Origin: Flavimaricola sp.
GTDB taxonomy: Bacteria > Pseudomonadota > Alphaproteobacteria > Rhodobacterales > Rhodobacteraceae
Assembly (NCBI GenBank): GCA_029255105.1
Contig: JAQWWH010000058.1
Span: 1-35,471 of the forward strand
Direction of reading: 5' to 3'
DNA length: 35,471 bases
The notes under the pieces are model-generated. The model saw only the letters and a list, made by a program, of their open reading frames with translations, was not told the DNA's origin and did not search any database. Numbering within the stretch: the stretch's first letter is position 1; the number at the start of each line of letters is the position of its first letter. This document shows positions 8,052-15,797 of the stretch, one piece after another. A program made the position numbers and the translations under genes.

Positions 8052-9053
8052 CTACTGCGGCAGCGACCCGATCTCCGCGTCCCAGCGGGCCAACAGACGC
8101 GACCGCTCTTCGCTCGACCCATAGAGGGCAAAGTCGTAGTCGATCAGCTTGATGTCCGCCAGTTTCGGGGCGGCATCCGGAGTTGCCGAGTTGGCGTTCG
8201 ACGGCACCTGGAAGCTGTTGGCCGAGGCCCCGAGTTCCTGAGCGGCAGGCGTCAGTGCCCAGTCGTACCAGACGCGCGCGTTGTCTGGATTGGGCCCACC
8301 TTCGATGATCGACATTGAACCGACCTCGTAGCCCGTGCCTTCGCAGGGGGCGACAGTCACGATCGGGGCGCCCTGGACGGCCTGGGCGACCGCATCATGC
8401 ATGAATACGATACCAATCGCCGTCTCGCCCGTGGCGGCGGCACGGATCGGGGCAGAGCCGGACTGGGTGTATTGGCTGATGTTGTTGTGAAGCTTTGCGA
8501 GATAGGCGAAAGCCTCATCTTCGCCCATCAACTGGACCATCGTTGCCAGAAGTGTATAGGCGGTCCCCGACGAGTTCGGGTTGGCGACCTGCACGTCGTT
8601 CTCATAAGCCTCATTGAGCAGATCGGCCCAGCAGGCCGGAGGGTTCTCGGTCACCAGATCAGAGTTATAGCCAAAGCCAAGTCCACCTGCGTAGATCCCG
8701 ACGGTGCGATAACCAGAGGTTTCAGCCTGGCTTACGGCCCAATCATTGAGTTCAGCCAGCATCGGCGACTGATATTCGGCAGTCAGCCCTTCCTGGGCCG
8801 CTTGCAGATGAGGGTCGCCAGTGCCGCCCCACCACACGTCGCCGCGCGGCTGGCCTTCCTCGGCCTTAATCTGCGCATAGGTCTCGCCAGACGACTTGCG
8901 GGTCATCAGCACTTCGATCCCGGTCTCGCGCTCAAATGCCTCGCTCATGACGCGGCACCATTCCTCGGCGACCGAGCAATAGAGCACCAATTCGCCTGAC
9001 TGCGCCTGAGCGCCTGTCACGCCAAAGCCCGACATCAGGGCAGCCGCAGCCAC
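8052..9053 (-). CDS. AfuA/FbpA-like ABC substrate-binding protein with stop codon in its signal peptide
   Basis: The mature part is a periplasmic binding protein of the ferric/thiamine/phosphosugar superfamily, with the telling segments SSGETYAQIKAEEG, DVWWGGTGDPHLQAAQEGL and GIVFMHDAVAQAV. No Tyr-Tyr iron-ligand pair is seen where FbpA proteins carry it; a His-Asp pair sits there. The coordinates begin at the GTG at 9053, the only open start. The natural start is clearly the ATG at 9072-9074, right after a ggggggaaat ribosome-binding site. It would give MKFAM, then a TGA stop (9057-9059), then TVAAAALMSGFGVTGAQA. The TGA removes the charged n-region of a normal signal peptide. The protein may be unexpressed, poorly exported, made from the GTG, or the stop may be a sequencing error. 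It is the first gene of the minus-strand operon. Confidence 0.8.
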   Translation of the reverse strand: MAAAALMSGFGVTGAQAQSGELVLYCSVAEEWCRVMSEAFERETGIEVLMTRKSSGETYAQIKAEEGQPRGDVWWGGTGDPHLQAAQEGLTAEYQSPMLAELNDWAVSQAETSGYRTVGIYAGGLGFGYNSDLVTENPPACWADLLNEAYENDVQVANPNSSGTAYTLLATMVQLMGEDEAFAYLAKLHNNISQYTQSGSAPIRAAATGETAIGIVFMHDAVAQAVQGAPIVTVAPCEGTGYEVGSMSIIEGGPNPDNARVWYDWALTPAAQELGASANSFQVPSNANSATPDAAPKLADIKLIDYDFALYGSSEERSRLLARWDAEIGSLPQ

Positions 9054-9254
9054 CGTTCACATTGCAAATTTCATATTTCCCCCCAGTGGATTAGATCCAC
9101 ATATTGAAACTGTTGGACCGTCAATTTCCTTTGGCCCGCCACATCTGCTCCTCCTCCAAGGCAGAGACGCATCGACGACCGTATGGATCCGAATCCGAAA
9201 ATCCTAGGTGCCAAAATCGAGCTTGGCCAGACTGCAATTTACAAAACTGTTACA

Positions 9255-9273
9255 TTTCCTTGCCCAAAGGAAA
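9255..9273 (-). terminator. Weak hairpin after the ROK regulator gene
   Basis: Read on the minus strand, tttcctt and aaggaaa form a 7-bp stem with a 5-nt loop, starting about 12 nt after the ROK stop codon and followed a few bases later by gtttt. It could end the regulator transcript before the binding-protein operon, or be an operator. The stem is AT-rich and the T-tract is poor, so the call is tentative. Confidence 0.3.
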
Positions 9274-9285
9274 CGCGGCATCAGG

Positions 9286-10425
9286 CTAAAGTCCCTTGAC
9301 CGCTTGACCAGCATAGGCAGTTGGGTTCATCAGTTGATGGATGGGCAGGGCAGCAGCCCCTAGTTGCGGACGATTGTCACGCGCGGCTCGCAGGATGCGC
9401 GGTGGCGTCGTCACATAGTCCTCGCCCAGTTGTGGTGCGGCCCGGATCGTCTCAAGGAACCCTTCGATTATGAGCGGATTGAGAGTTCCGCCGATGATGA
9501 TGGCCTCGGGCGCATAGGTGCGCGCAATCACGAGGCACAGCCACTGTAATTGCGCTGCCGCCCTTTCGCTCCATGCGGCGACAACCGGCAAGGTGAGATG
9601 GCGGTCCTCGATATCGCTGAGCTTGTCCAGTGGCAGGCCAGCAGCTCCGAGCGTATCCAGAAGGTCTTGGCCGGAGGGGCGCGGTTGTGTCTTCGGGAAA
9701 AGCCCGCCCCATTCAGCGGCACCGTTGTTCCGGCCCAGATAAGGGCGTTGGTCCACCACCGCGGCGCCGCCGATGCCGTACGATAACCATATGTGGCAGA
9801 AGTTGCGCACACCGATACAGGCCCCGTGATACAATTCTGCCAGACAGGCCGCCTTAGCGTCGTTCATATGGTAGACCGGCATCCCGAAATATGGCGACAG
9901 GTCACGGGCCACGTTGACCGACGGCCAATCCTTGAACTGTCGGATGCGCATCACTCTGGTCGGGTCTTCGCTATATTGACCAGGATAGCTCACGCCGCAC
10001 CCCGCCAGACGCCGCCTTGCGTAGCCAAGGGCCTCAACTTGGTGCGACACGCTGTCTCCCGCGACGGTCATCATCGCGACAAAGGACCGGTCGGGCACTG
10101 GAAGGGTTTCTTCTGACAGGACCCTTCCTGCCAGATCGGACAGGCAGGTCATGATCCGGTCTGGGTCGATATAGACCCCGGCCGTGATCACGCCGCCGGG
10201 CTCAATCGTCAACAGCTTGGCGGGAAAGCCCTTCTGACCCTCACGAGCTGGGTCGGCTGCTTCTCCTAACAATCCGTCTTCGATCAATGCACCTGTCAGG
10301 CGTGTGACCGTCGAAGGCGTAATATCCAGAAGACGCGCGATCTCGGCCCGCGATCTTGGACCCCGTTCACGCAAGGTGGCCAAGATACGTCGCGCATTGA
10401 AGCTCAGCCTGAAGTGTTCAGTCAT
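9286..10425 (-). CDS. ROK-family transcriptional regulator
   Basis: The start is set at the ATG at 10425 (MTEHFRLSF), preceded by gggcaagag; an ATG 13 codons upstream lacks such a site. Residues 1 to about 70 form a winged helix-turn-helix (RRILATLRERGPRSRAEIAR, then TPSTVTRLTGALIEDGLL). The rest is a ROK sugar-kinase-like domain (NDAKAACLAELYHGA, SYGIGGAAVV, NGAAEWGGLFP). The nucleotide-binding D-x-G-x-T motif of active ROK kinases is replaced by AGVYIDPDR, and the usual C-x-C-G-x-x-G-C zinc motif is not seen. It should therefore be a regulator and not a kinase. The effector is expected to be a sugar or phosphosugar by family precedent. It stands between the two transport operons and probably controls both. 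Confidence 0.88.
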   Translation of the reverse strand: MTEHFRLSFNARRILATLRERGPRSRAEIARLLDITPSTVTRLTGALIEDGLLGEAADPAREGQKGFPAKLLTIEPGGVITAGVYIDPDRIMTCLSDLAGRVLSEETLPVPDRSFVAMMTVAGDSVSHQVEALGYARRRLAGCGVSYPGQYSEDPTRVMRIRQFKDWPSVNVARDLSPYFGMPVYHMNDAKAACLAELYHGACIGVRNFCHIWLSYGIGGAAVVDQRPYLGRNNGAAEWGGLFPKTQPRPSGQDLLDTLGAAGLPLDKLSDIEDRHLTLPVVAAWSERAAAQLQWLCLVIARTYAPEAIIIGGTLNPLIIEGFLETIRAAPQLGEDYVTTPPRILRAARDNRPQLGAAALPIHQLMNPTAYAGQAVKGL

Positions 10426-10489
10426 CTCTTGCCCTGATCCGCCATTCGGAACTCCCGCTATCACAAAGACAACTCGATGATCGATGAAA

Positions 10490-10542
10490 TCAATTGACTC
10501 GATTTATATTATGGAATGCAATCTAATCTGAAGGTCAATCGA
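10490..10542. promoter_or_regulatory. Candidate control region between ROK gene and second transport operon
   Basis: The 169-nt gap holds a perfect 8-bp palindrome TCAATTGA (10490-10497) and a one-mismatch relative TCAATCGA (10535-10542), 45 nt apart and so roughly on the same helix face. TTGACT at 10494-10499, 17 nt before TGCAAT at 10517-10522, could be a -35/-10 pair for the plus-strand operon, with the palindrome overlapping the -35. The region is also markedly AT-rich. This is pattern reading only. Confidence 0.3.
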
Positions 10543-10594
10543 CACCAAGCCTGACCGGGAGCAATCCGGCCGAGCACTTCAATCGGGAGGAAAC

Positions 10595-11578
10595 ATGAAG
10601 ACCATGTTCAAAAGTACAGCACTTGCAACCACGCTGGCCCTCACGGCCACCTTTGCATTCGCCGATGGCACCGTGACGGTCTACACCGCCGTGCCGCAGA
10701 ATTTCATCGACGCGCTGGTGCCGATGTATGAGGCCGAAACGGGCAACACCGTAGAAATCATCAAGGCGGGCTCGGGCGAGTTGCTCAACCGCCTGACCGC
10801 TGAAGCGGGCGCGCCGGCAGCCGATGTGCTCTGGAGCGTTGACGGAACTGTCATCGACTTTAACCCGGCCCTGTTCGAGGCCTACGAGGCAGCGGGCTCG
10901 GACATGCTTGCCAGCGGTATGAAGCAAAGCGAGATGTGGACGCCTTTCACCGCCGTTGTCATGGCCTTCATCGTCAATGAAGAGAAGCTCGATGGACTTC
11001 CCGTGCCGGACAGCTGGGCTGCCTTGGCAGATCCGCAGTATGACGAGATGATCTCGTCAGCTCGCGCCGATGGATCCGGTTCCGCCTACATCCAGCTTGC
11101 CACTGTCCTTCAGGCATTCGACAGCGAAGAAGCCGGATGGGAAGTCTATGAAGGCATGCTGGGCAACTTCGTGCTGTCCGAAAGCTCGGGCGCGGTTCCG
11201 CGGTTTGTCAACGACGGTGAGCTTGCCATTGGGGTCACGCTTGAAGACGCTGCGCTGCGCTACGTCGAAGGTGGTGGTCCGGTGCAGATCGTTTATCCTT
11301 CGGAAGGCACTGCCATTGCACCGGATGCCATGGCCCTTGTTGCCGGTGCCCCGAATGCCGAAGGCGGTAAATCCTTCCTCGATTTCATGCTCTCGCAAGA
11401 GGCGCAGGCCGTTGTCGCGGCAGAGGGCCGCCGCCCGGTGCGTTCTGACGTCGCCTCCAACCCTGCGCTGGTCCCCTTGGGCGAAGTCAACTCGGTTGGC
11501 TACGACTCAGCCTGGGCCTCAGACAATCGCGCGCGACTTGTCGAGGCGTGGGGCGACATGGTGCTGGACGTCCAGTAA
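10595..11578 (+). CDS. ABC substrate-binding protein (second system)
   Basis: This 327-residue periplasmic binding protein opens with a normal signal peptide (MKTMFKSTALATTLALTATF, then AFA) after a strong gggagg site. Mature segments such as TVTVYTAVPQNFIDALVPMY, IIKAGSGELLNRLTAE and PVQIVYPSEGTAIAPDAMA are typical of the iron/phosphonate/phosphosugar-binding group. The position where FbpA proteins have the tyrosine pair reads GVTLEDAALRYVEGG, so the iron-ligand pair is absent. It is only distantly related to the first binding protein (different loop sequences, same fold), so it is not a recent duplicate. First gene of the plus-strand operon; a hairpin at 11591 separates it from the ATPase, consistent with higher expression of the binding protein. 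Confidence 0.9.
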   Translation: MKTMFKSTALATTLALTATFAFADGTVTVYTAVPQNFIDALVPMYEAETGNTVEIIKAGSGELLNRLTAEAGAPAADVLWSVDGTVIDFNPALFEAYEAAGSDMLASGMKQSEMWTPFTAVVMAFIVNEEKLDGLPVPDSWAALADPQYDEMISSARADGSGSAYIQLATVLQAFDSEEAGWEVYEGMLGNFVLSESSGAVPRFVNDGELAIGVTLEDAALRYVEGGGPVQIVYPSEGTAIAPDAMALVAGAPNAEGGKSFLDFMLSQEAQAVVAAEGRRPVRSDVASNPALVPLGEVNSVGYDSAWASDNRARLVEAWGDMVLDVQ

Positions 11579-11590
11579 CACCGACACAAC

Positions 11591-11613
11591 GCGGGCTGCC
11601 AATGGCGGCCCGC
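11591..11613 (+). terminator. Hairpin between binding-protein and ATPase genes
   Basis: gcgggc and gcccgc form a 6-bp GC stem, continued inward by gcc/ggc pairs, 12 nt after the binding-protein stop. No T-tract follows. It is probably a partial terminator or an RNA-stabilising 3' structure inside the operon, a known way to make more binding protein than membrane components. Confidence 0.45.
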
Positions 11614-11640
11614 ACCCCTTCATCTTTGGGAGACCGCCTT

Positions 11641-12723
11641 ATGGCCTCGGTCGAGATAACCGGGCTGCGCAAGCTCTATGGCGATGTGGTGGCGCTGTCT
11701 GACATCACGCTTACGATTCCATCGGGCGCATTTTACACGCTTCTTGGGCCGTCTGGTTGTGGCAAGACAACGCTGTTGCGCACCATCGCCGGGTTTCACG
11801 CTCAGACCTCCGGTCAGATCGCCGTGGACGGTGCCCCGATTGAAACACTTCCCGCGCACAAGCGCGACGTGGCGATGGTCTTTCAGGACTATGCCGTTTT
11901 TCCGCACCTGAGCGTGCACGACAACGTGGCCTTCGGGCTCAAGCAGCGCAAAGTCGACAAAAGTGCTATCAAGACCGGCGTGGCAGAGGTGTTGGATGTG
12001 GTCCAACTGAGCCATCTGGCCGACCGGATGCCGCATGAGTTGTCTGGCGGGCAGCAACAGCGCGTGGGCCTTGCCCGCGCCATCGTCGTTCGCCCCAAGG
12101 TGCTCTTGATGGACGAGCCGCTGTCCAATCTGGATGCCAAGCTGCGGGTCGATCTGCGGGCCGAGTTGCGCCGCATCCAGCGAGATCTGGGGATTACCAC
12201 GGTCTATGTCACCCACGATCAGGAAGAGGCGCTGGCCATGTCTGACATCGTCTGTGTCATGCATGGCGGGATCATCCAGCAGGCCGCTGCGCCGCTGGAT
12301 ATCTACCTGCGACCCGCCAATCGGTTTGTGGCGACGTTTGTCGGGGCCAACAATTTTCTGGATGTGGATCGGACCAGCGGCGGCGCTGTCTTGCGCTCTG
12401 GCGGCGCCGATGTTGCGGCGCGCATCTCGGCGGAGGGGCCGGTGACCTGCGCGATCCGGCCCGAAGACATCCATGCGCACCCGCCCGGCACGGCGATTGA
12501 TCCCGGCCGGATCGTCCTCGCGGCGACAATGCGCGAAATCAGCTTTCTAGGGCGCGAGATGGAGATCTTTGCCGTCACCGAGGCTGGAGAAGAGATCAAA
12601 GCCGTTGCGCGGCCCGATCCTGCGATCGTGGCATTGCCCCCCAAAAGCCCGGTCACTTTTACTGTCGATCCCGACGCACTGTCGTTCTTTGCCCGGGGCG
12701 GCAACGGAGACAGACTGCCGTGA
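11641..12723 (+). CDS. ABC importer ATP-binding protein (second system)
   Basis: A 360-residue ATPase starting at the ATG at 11641 (MASVEITGLRKLYGD), with gggaga upstream; the open frame reaches further back only into the preceding gene. Walker A is GPSGCGKTT, the signature LSGGQQQRVGLARAI, Walker B LLMDEPLSNLD, the switch HDQEEAL, followed by a TOBE-type C-terminal domain containing CAIRPEDIHAHPP. Its stop overlaps the permease start by 4 nt (GTGA), so translation is probably coupled. It differs enough from the first ATPase that each system seems to have its own motor subunit. Confidence 0.93.
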   Translation: MASVEITGLRKLYGDVVALSDITLTIPSGAFYTLLGPSGCGKTTLLRTIAGFHAQTSGQIAVDGAPIETLPAHKRDVAMVFQDYAVFPHLSVHDNVAFGLKQRKVDKSAIKTGVAEVLDVVQLSHLADRMPHELSGGQQQRVGLARAIVVRPKVLLMDEPLSNLDAKLRVDLRAELRRIQRDLGITTVYVTHDQEEALAMSDIVCVMHGGIIQQAAAPLDIYLRPANRFVATFVGANNFLDVDRTSGGAVLRSGGADVAARISAEGPVTCAIRPEDIHAHPPGTAIDPGRIVLAATMREISFLGREMEIFAVTEAGEEIKAVARPDPAIVALPPKSPVTFTVDPDALSFFARGGNGDRLP

Positions 12724-14381
12724 GCCTGTTCCACCGCCTCCGACATACAGACTTCTGGACCAGGGTCACCGGGCTGATCGTCGCGGTGCTCGCGCTTCTG
12801 CTCTTGTTCCCGATACTGCGAGTCTTGATGCTTGGCTTTGTCGATGCCGATACGGGCGCATTTACCTTCGGCAATTTTGTCGAGGTGTTCACCCGGAATT
12901 ACTACCTCAACGGCTTCAAGAACTCACTCTTTGTGGGCGTTCTGGGCACGCTCGGGGCATGTCTGATAGGCATCCCACTGGCCTTTTTCACTGCCCGGTT
13001 TCACGTCCAAGGGCAGGCGTGGATTTCAACTCTGGCGATCCTCGTGCTGGTCGCACCGCCCTTTATCGGGGCCTATGCCTGGATCATGATGCTGGGCTCG
13101 AACGGGTTTATGACTAATTTCTTTGGTCTCTTTGGGATCGAGACGCCCACAATTTACGGCGCGCACGGGATCATCCTTGTATTCACGCTCAAATTCTTTC
13201 CGTTCATCTACCTGATGACCCAAACCTCGCTGAATGGAATGAACAAATCCTTTGAGGATGCCGCCGAGAACCTTGGCTGCACCCCGTGGCAGCGGTTCAC
13301 CAAGATCACGCTGCCGCTAGTCTTTCCGGCCGTCAGTACAGGGGCAATCATCTGTTTTGTGCTGGCCATCGCCGACTTCGGGACGCCTGCGATCCTTGGC
13401 CGGGGCTTTCGGACGCTCTCAACCATCGCCTTTTCGGCTTATCGGTCCGAATTGGGGGGACGTCCCACAATGGCGGTGACTGTGTCCATCGTCATGATGG
13501 CGATTTCGATGCTGGCCCTGCTCGCTCAACGGCGCATTCTGTCCAAAAGGCGCTATGCCAGCGCGCTGACCAATCCTCCGGTCAAGCAACGGATGACCGG
13601 CTGGCGCAACACCGTGATGCATGTGTTCTGCCACGGGATTGTGCTGATCGCGATGCTGCCGACACTCGTGGTGGTCTACACCTCTTTTCTTAAGACCAAT
13701 GGGCCGGTCTTTATTGGCGGCTACGGGCTGGAAAGCTATGAGCGTATTCTGCGGACAGCGCCCGAAGCCATCAGCAACAGCTTTGTCTTTTCGCTTGGCG
13801 CTGTGGTGTTGATCACGGTGTTTTCGGGGCTGATCAGCTATGTGATCGTGCGGCGCGAAACCGCTGCGGCGGGGGCAATCGATTTTCTGATGATGGTGCC
13901 GTACCTGGTGCCGGGGGTCGTCATGGCGATTGGCTTTGTCACTACGTTCCGGGGTGGGCCGCTTGATGTGGTTGGCACGGCTGGCCTGTTGATCCTGCTG
14001 TATTTCATCCGGCGGCTGCCTTACGGTGTGCGATCAGCCACATCGAGCCTGCGCCAGATCAAACCGTCGATGGAGGAGGCCGCAGTCAACCTCGGTGCGG
14101 CACCCGCAAAGGCCTTTCTGGTGGTTACCGTACCACTGATCCTGCCGGGCCTGATCGTCGGCGCATTGATGAGCTTCATTACCGCGATCAACGAGCTGTC
14201 GGGCACGCTCATCTTGTATGACGGTGGAACCATTACCATGCCAGTCCAGATATATCTGGCTGTACTCGACGGAGAATTCGGCCTCGCGGGAGCGCTTTCA
14301 ACCGTGCTCTTGGTCTGTACAGGGGCCTGTGTCTATGCCGTATTCCGGTTCGCGGAAAACCGCGATTCGGCATTCCTCTAG
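12720..14381 (+). CDS. Double-domain ABC importer permease (second system)
   Basis: This 553-residue FbpB-sized inner-membrane permease starts at a GTG overlapping the ATPase stop. Two fused permease halves are visible from EDAAENLGCTPWQRFTKITLP and EEAAVNLGAAPAKAFLVVTVP, each the EAA loop that docks with the ATPase, and about twelve hydrophobic segments. Unlike the first permease, it has no long N-terminal extension. It completes a binding protein, ATPase and permease set together with the two upstream genes, and is followed 10 nt later by the PP2C-like gene. Confidence 0.93.
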   Translation: MSLFHRLRHTDFWTRVTGLIVAVLALLLLFPILRVLMLGFVDADTGAFTFGNFVEVFTRNYYLNGFKNSLFVGVLGTLGACLIGIPLAFFTARFHVQGQAWISTLAILVLVAPPFIGAYAWIMMLGSNGFMTNFFGLFGIETPTIYGAHGIILVFTLKFFPFIYLMTQTSLNGMNKSFEDAAENLGCTPWQRFTKITLPLVFPAVSTGAIICFVLAIADFGTPAILGRGFRTLSTIAFSAYRSELGGRPTMAVTVSIVMMAISMLALLAQRRILSKRRYASALTNPPVKQRMTGWRNTVMHVFCHGIVLIAMLPTLVVVYTSFLKTNGPVFIGGYGLESYERILRTAPEAISNSFVFSLGAVVLITVFSGLISYVIVRRETAAAGAIDFLMMVPYLVPGVVMAIGFVTTFRGGPLDVVGTAGLLILLYFIRRLPYGVRSATSSLRQIKPSMEEAAVNLGAAPAKAFLVVTVPLILPGLIVGALMSFITAINELSGTLILYDGGTITMPVQIYLAVLDGEFGLAGALSTVLLVCTGACVYAVFRFAENRDSAFL

Positions 14382-14391
14382 AAGGTTTGCC

Positions 14392-15360
14392 ATGCAGATC
14401 GAGGCGACCTCCATATCCAAGTATCGCAGCGGCCAAAGGCTGGGTGACGACGTCATTCTTATTATCCCAGGTTGCGTCTATGCGGTCTTTGACGGGGCAA
14501 CCGACGCGCGCGGCACGGTGATCGATGGCACCCCAGCAGGTAGGCTGGCTGCATTGACTGTCGCCCAAGCCACCGCCGAGGCGATGCAAGACCCCGCCAA
14601 CCGCCTTCTACCCGCAGATGAGATTTTCGAACTTCAATCCAAGGCCTTGCGCAAGCGGACCGAAAGCACAGACCTTGTTATCCCGCCTTCTACAACCCTC
14701 GCTCTTGCACTGGATTGTGGGTCCGATTGGCGCTTCCTGATCTTGGGTGACAGTGGCATCCGGCTGAACGGAGTCGACGTGCTGCAACCTACGAAACTGA
14801 TCGACAGGGTCGCAATGCGCGCTCGCCTGACGCTCTATGCCTACTTCCGCCAGCACTTCGCGACACAAACACTCGACGCCATTGAGCTTGCGACGCGTCG
14901 GGCCATCTTTCTTGGTCTCGAGGAAACGATTTCGAATGGTCAGATCACCCGGCAATGTGCGAGCGATATCGTCGCGCAAGCCATTCAGTTCTGCGGCCTT
15001 GCCGAGCATTCGTCGATAGTCGAGGCCTTCTTGATGGGAGGTATTTGCACCCAGCACCGCTTCGCCAACACAGCGGGCACGATATTTGGTTTCGACACCA
15101 TGAACGGTACGGCCCCTTGCCTTGGCCAGTGGATCGACCGAACCCGACCCAAAGAGACCGTCAAGAGCATCGAGGTGTTCACCGATGGGTTTCTGACACC
15201 ACCGGATCAAGTGGACCTCGCTGCCTGGGAGGCCGAATTTGCCCGCATGGAATGCCAAGACTTTCATATGCTTAGGAAATTCTCAGCCATAAAGGGTGGG
15301 ATGTCGACTGAGCATCATGATGATCGAAGCCTCATTCTGTTGAAGGAACTGACCGAGTGA
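14392..15360 (+). CDS. PP2C-like serine/threonine phosphatase-family protein
   Basis: The start is set at the ATG at 14392 (MQIEATSIS), 10 nt after the permease stop with aagg upstream, giving 322 residues. Family landmarks are all present: GDD (residues 18-20), FDGATD (33-38), LILGDSGI in the middle, FTDGF (Asp265) and the final DDRSLILL (Asp310, Asp311). These Asp residues match the metal-binding set of PP2C phosphatases. There is no membrane or export segment, so it is cytoplasmic. Being last in a transporter operon suggests that it controls the transporter, its regulator or the processing of the imported compound. The polypeptide is divergent, so its substrate could be a small phosphorylated molecule and not a protein. 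Confidence 0.75.
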   Translation: MQIEATSISKYRSGQRLGDDVILIIPGCVYAVFDGATDARGTVIDGTPAGRLAALTVAQATAEAMQDPANRLLPADEIFELQSKALRKRTESTDLVIPPSTTLALALDCGSDWRFLILGDSGIRLNGVDVLQPTKLIDRVAMRARLTLYAYFRQHFATQTLDAIELATRRAIFLGLEETISNGQITRQCASDIVAQAIQFCGLAEHSSIVEAFLMGGICTQHRFANTAGTIFGFDTMNGTAPCLGQWIDRTRPKETVKSIEVFTDGFLTPPDQVDLAAWEAEFARMECQDFHMLRKFSAIKGGMSTEHHDDRSLILLKELTE

Positions 15361-15797
15361 ATGGCCGACAATCATCTCGATGAAGCGACAGTGACCCCGA
15401 ACCGAAATGCCCTCGACCTCTGCATTGTACGAAATACTAGTTGAGAACAGTTTAACTCCTTTAACATATGAGCATCTCATCATGATGCTTAGCTCTTTGC
15501 CGCCAAGCGCAAGGTCTATCAACGGCGTGGCTATTCGTTCCCGAGTTTGAATTGAGAGTAACTGAAACAACTATCGGCAAGAAGCTGAGTTTTGCGGTTG
15601 CATGTTTCGTCTGCACGTCGTTCGAAGGTCCGGTTTGCAGAGGCATCGCTGGTCAGTTAGCGACAGCAGCGAAGGTCCGCTCTCCGCCCTGATTGACTGA
15701 ACGCCAGATTTTGAGTCGGTGAATGATGCACCCGCAGCGAACGGCGGAAAAGCCTGCATGGCGGCCCCCTGACCGACCAATATCGCGAAAGGTGCGC
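15361..15797. other. Gene-free gap between transport operon and GntR gene
   Basis: No gene is supportable. A weak hairpin (agcatc at 15471 with gatgct ending 15489, loop 7) may help end the preceding operon. The block at 15666-15689 is a near copy of the motif at 1045. The two minus-strand open frames here have no domain signature; the one at 15571-15801 has the composition usual for this repeat family in non-coding DNA. Confidence 0.5.
15666..15689 (+). repeat. Short interspersed repeat, copy 2
   Basis: 24-nt block matching 1045-1068 at 21 of 24 positions in the same orientation; the three differences are transitions. It lies between the PP2C-like gene and the GntR gene, at the left border of the second accessory patch. 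Confidence 0.45.

Noticed and set aside
8052..11578. Calling the two binding proteins ferric-iron transporters
   Set aside because: The sequence class is right, but the tyrosine pair expected for iron is not seen and the context (ROK regulator, phosphatase) points to another substrate, so I kept the substrate open.
11620..12480. 286-codon open frame opposite the second ATPase gene
   Set aside because: Antisense of conserved ABC motifs; the composition is explained by the coding strand.
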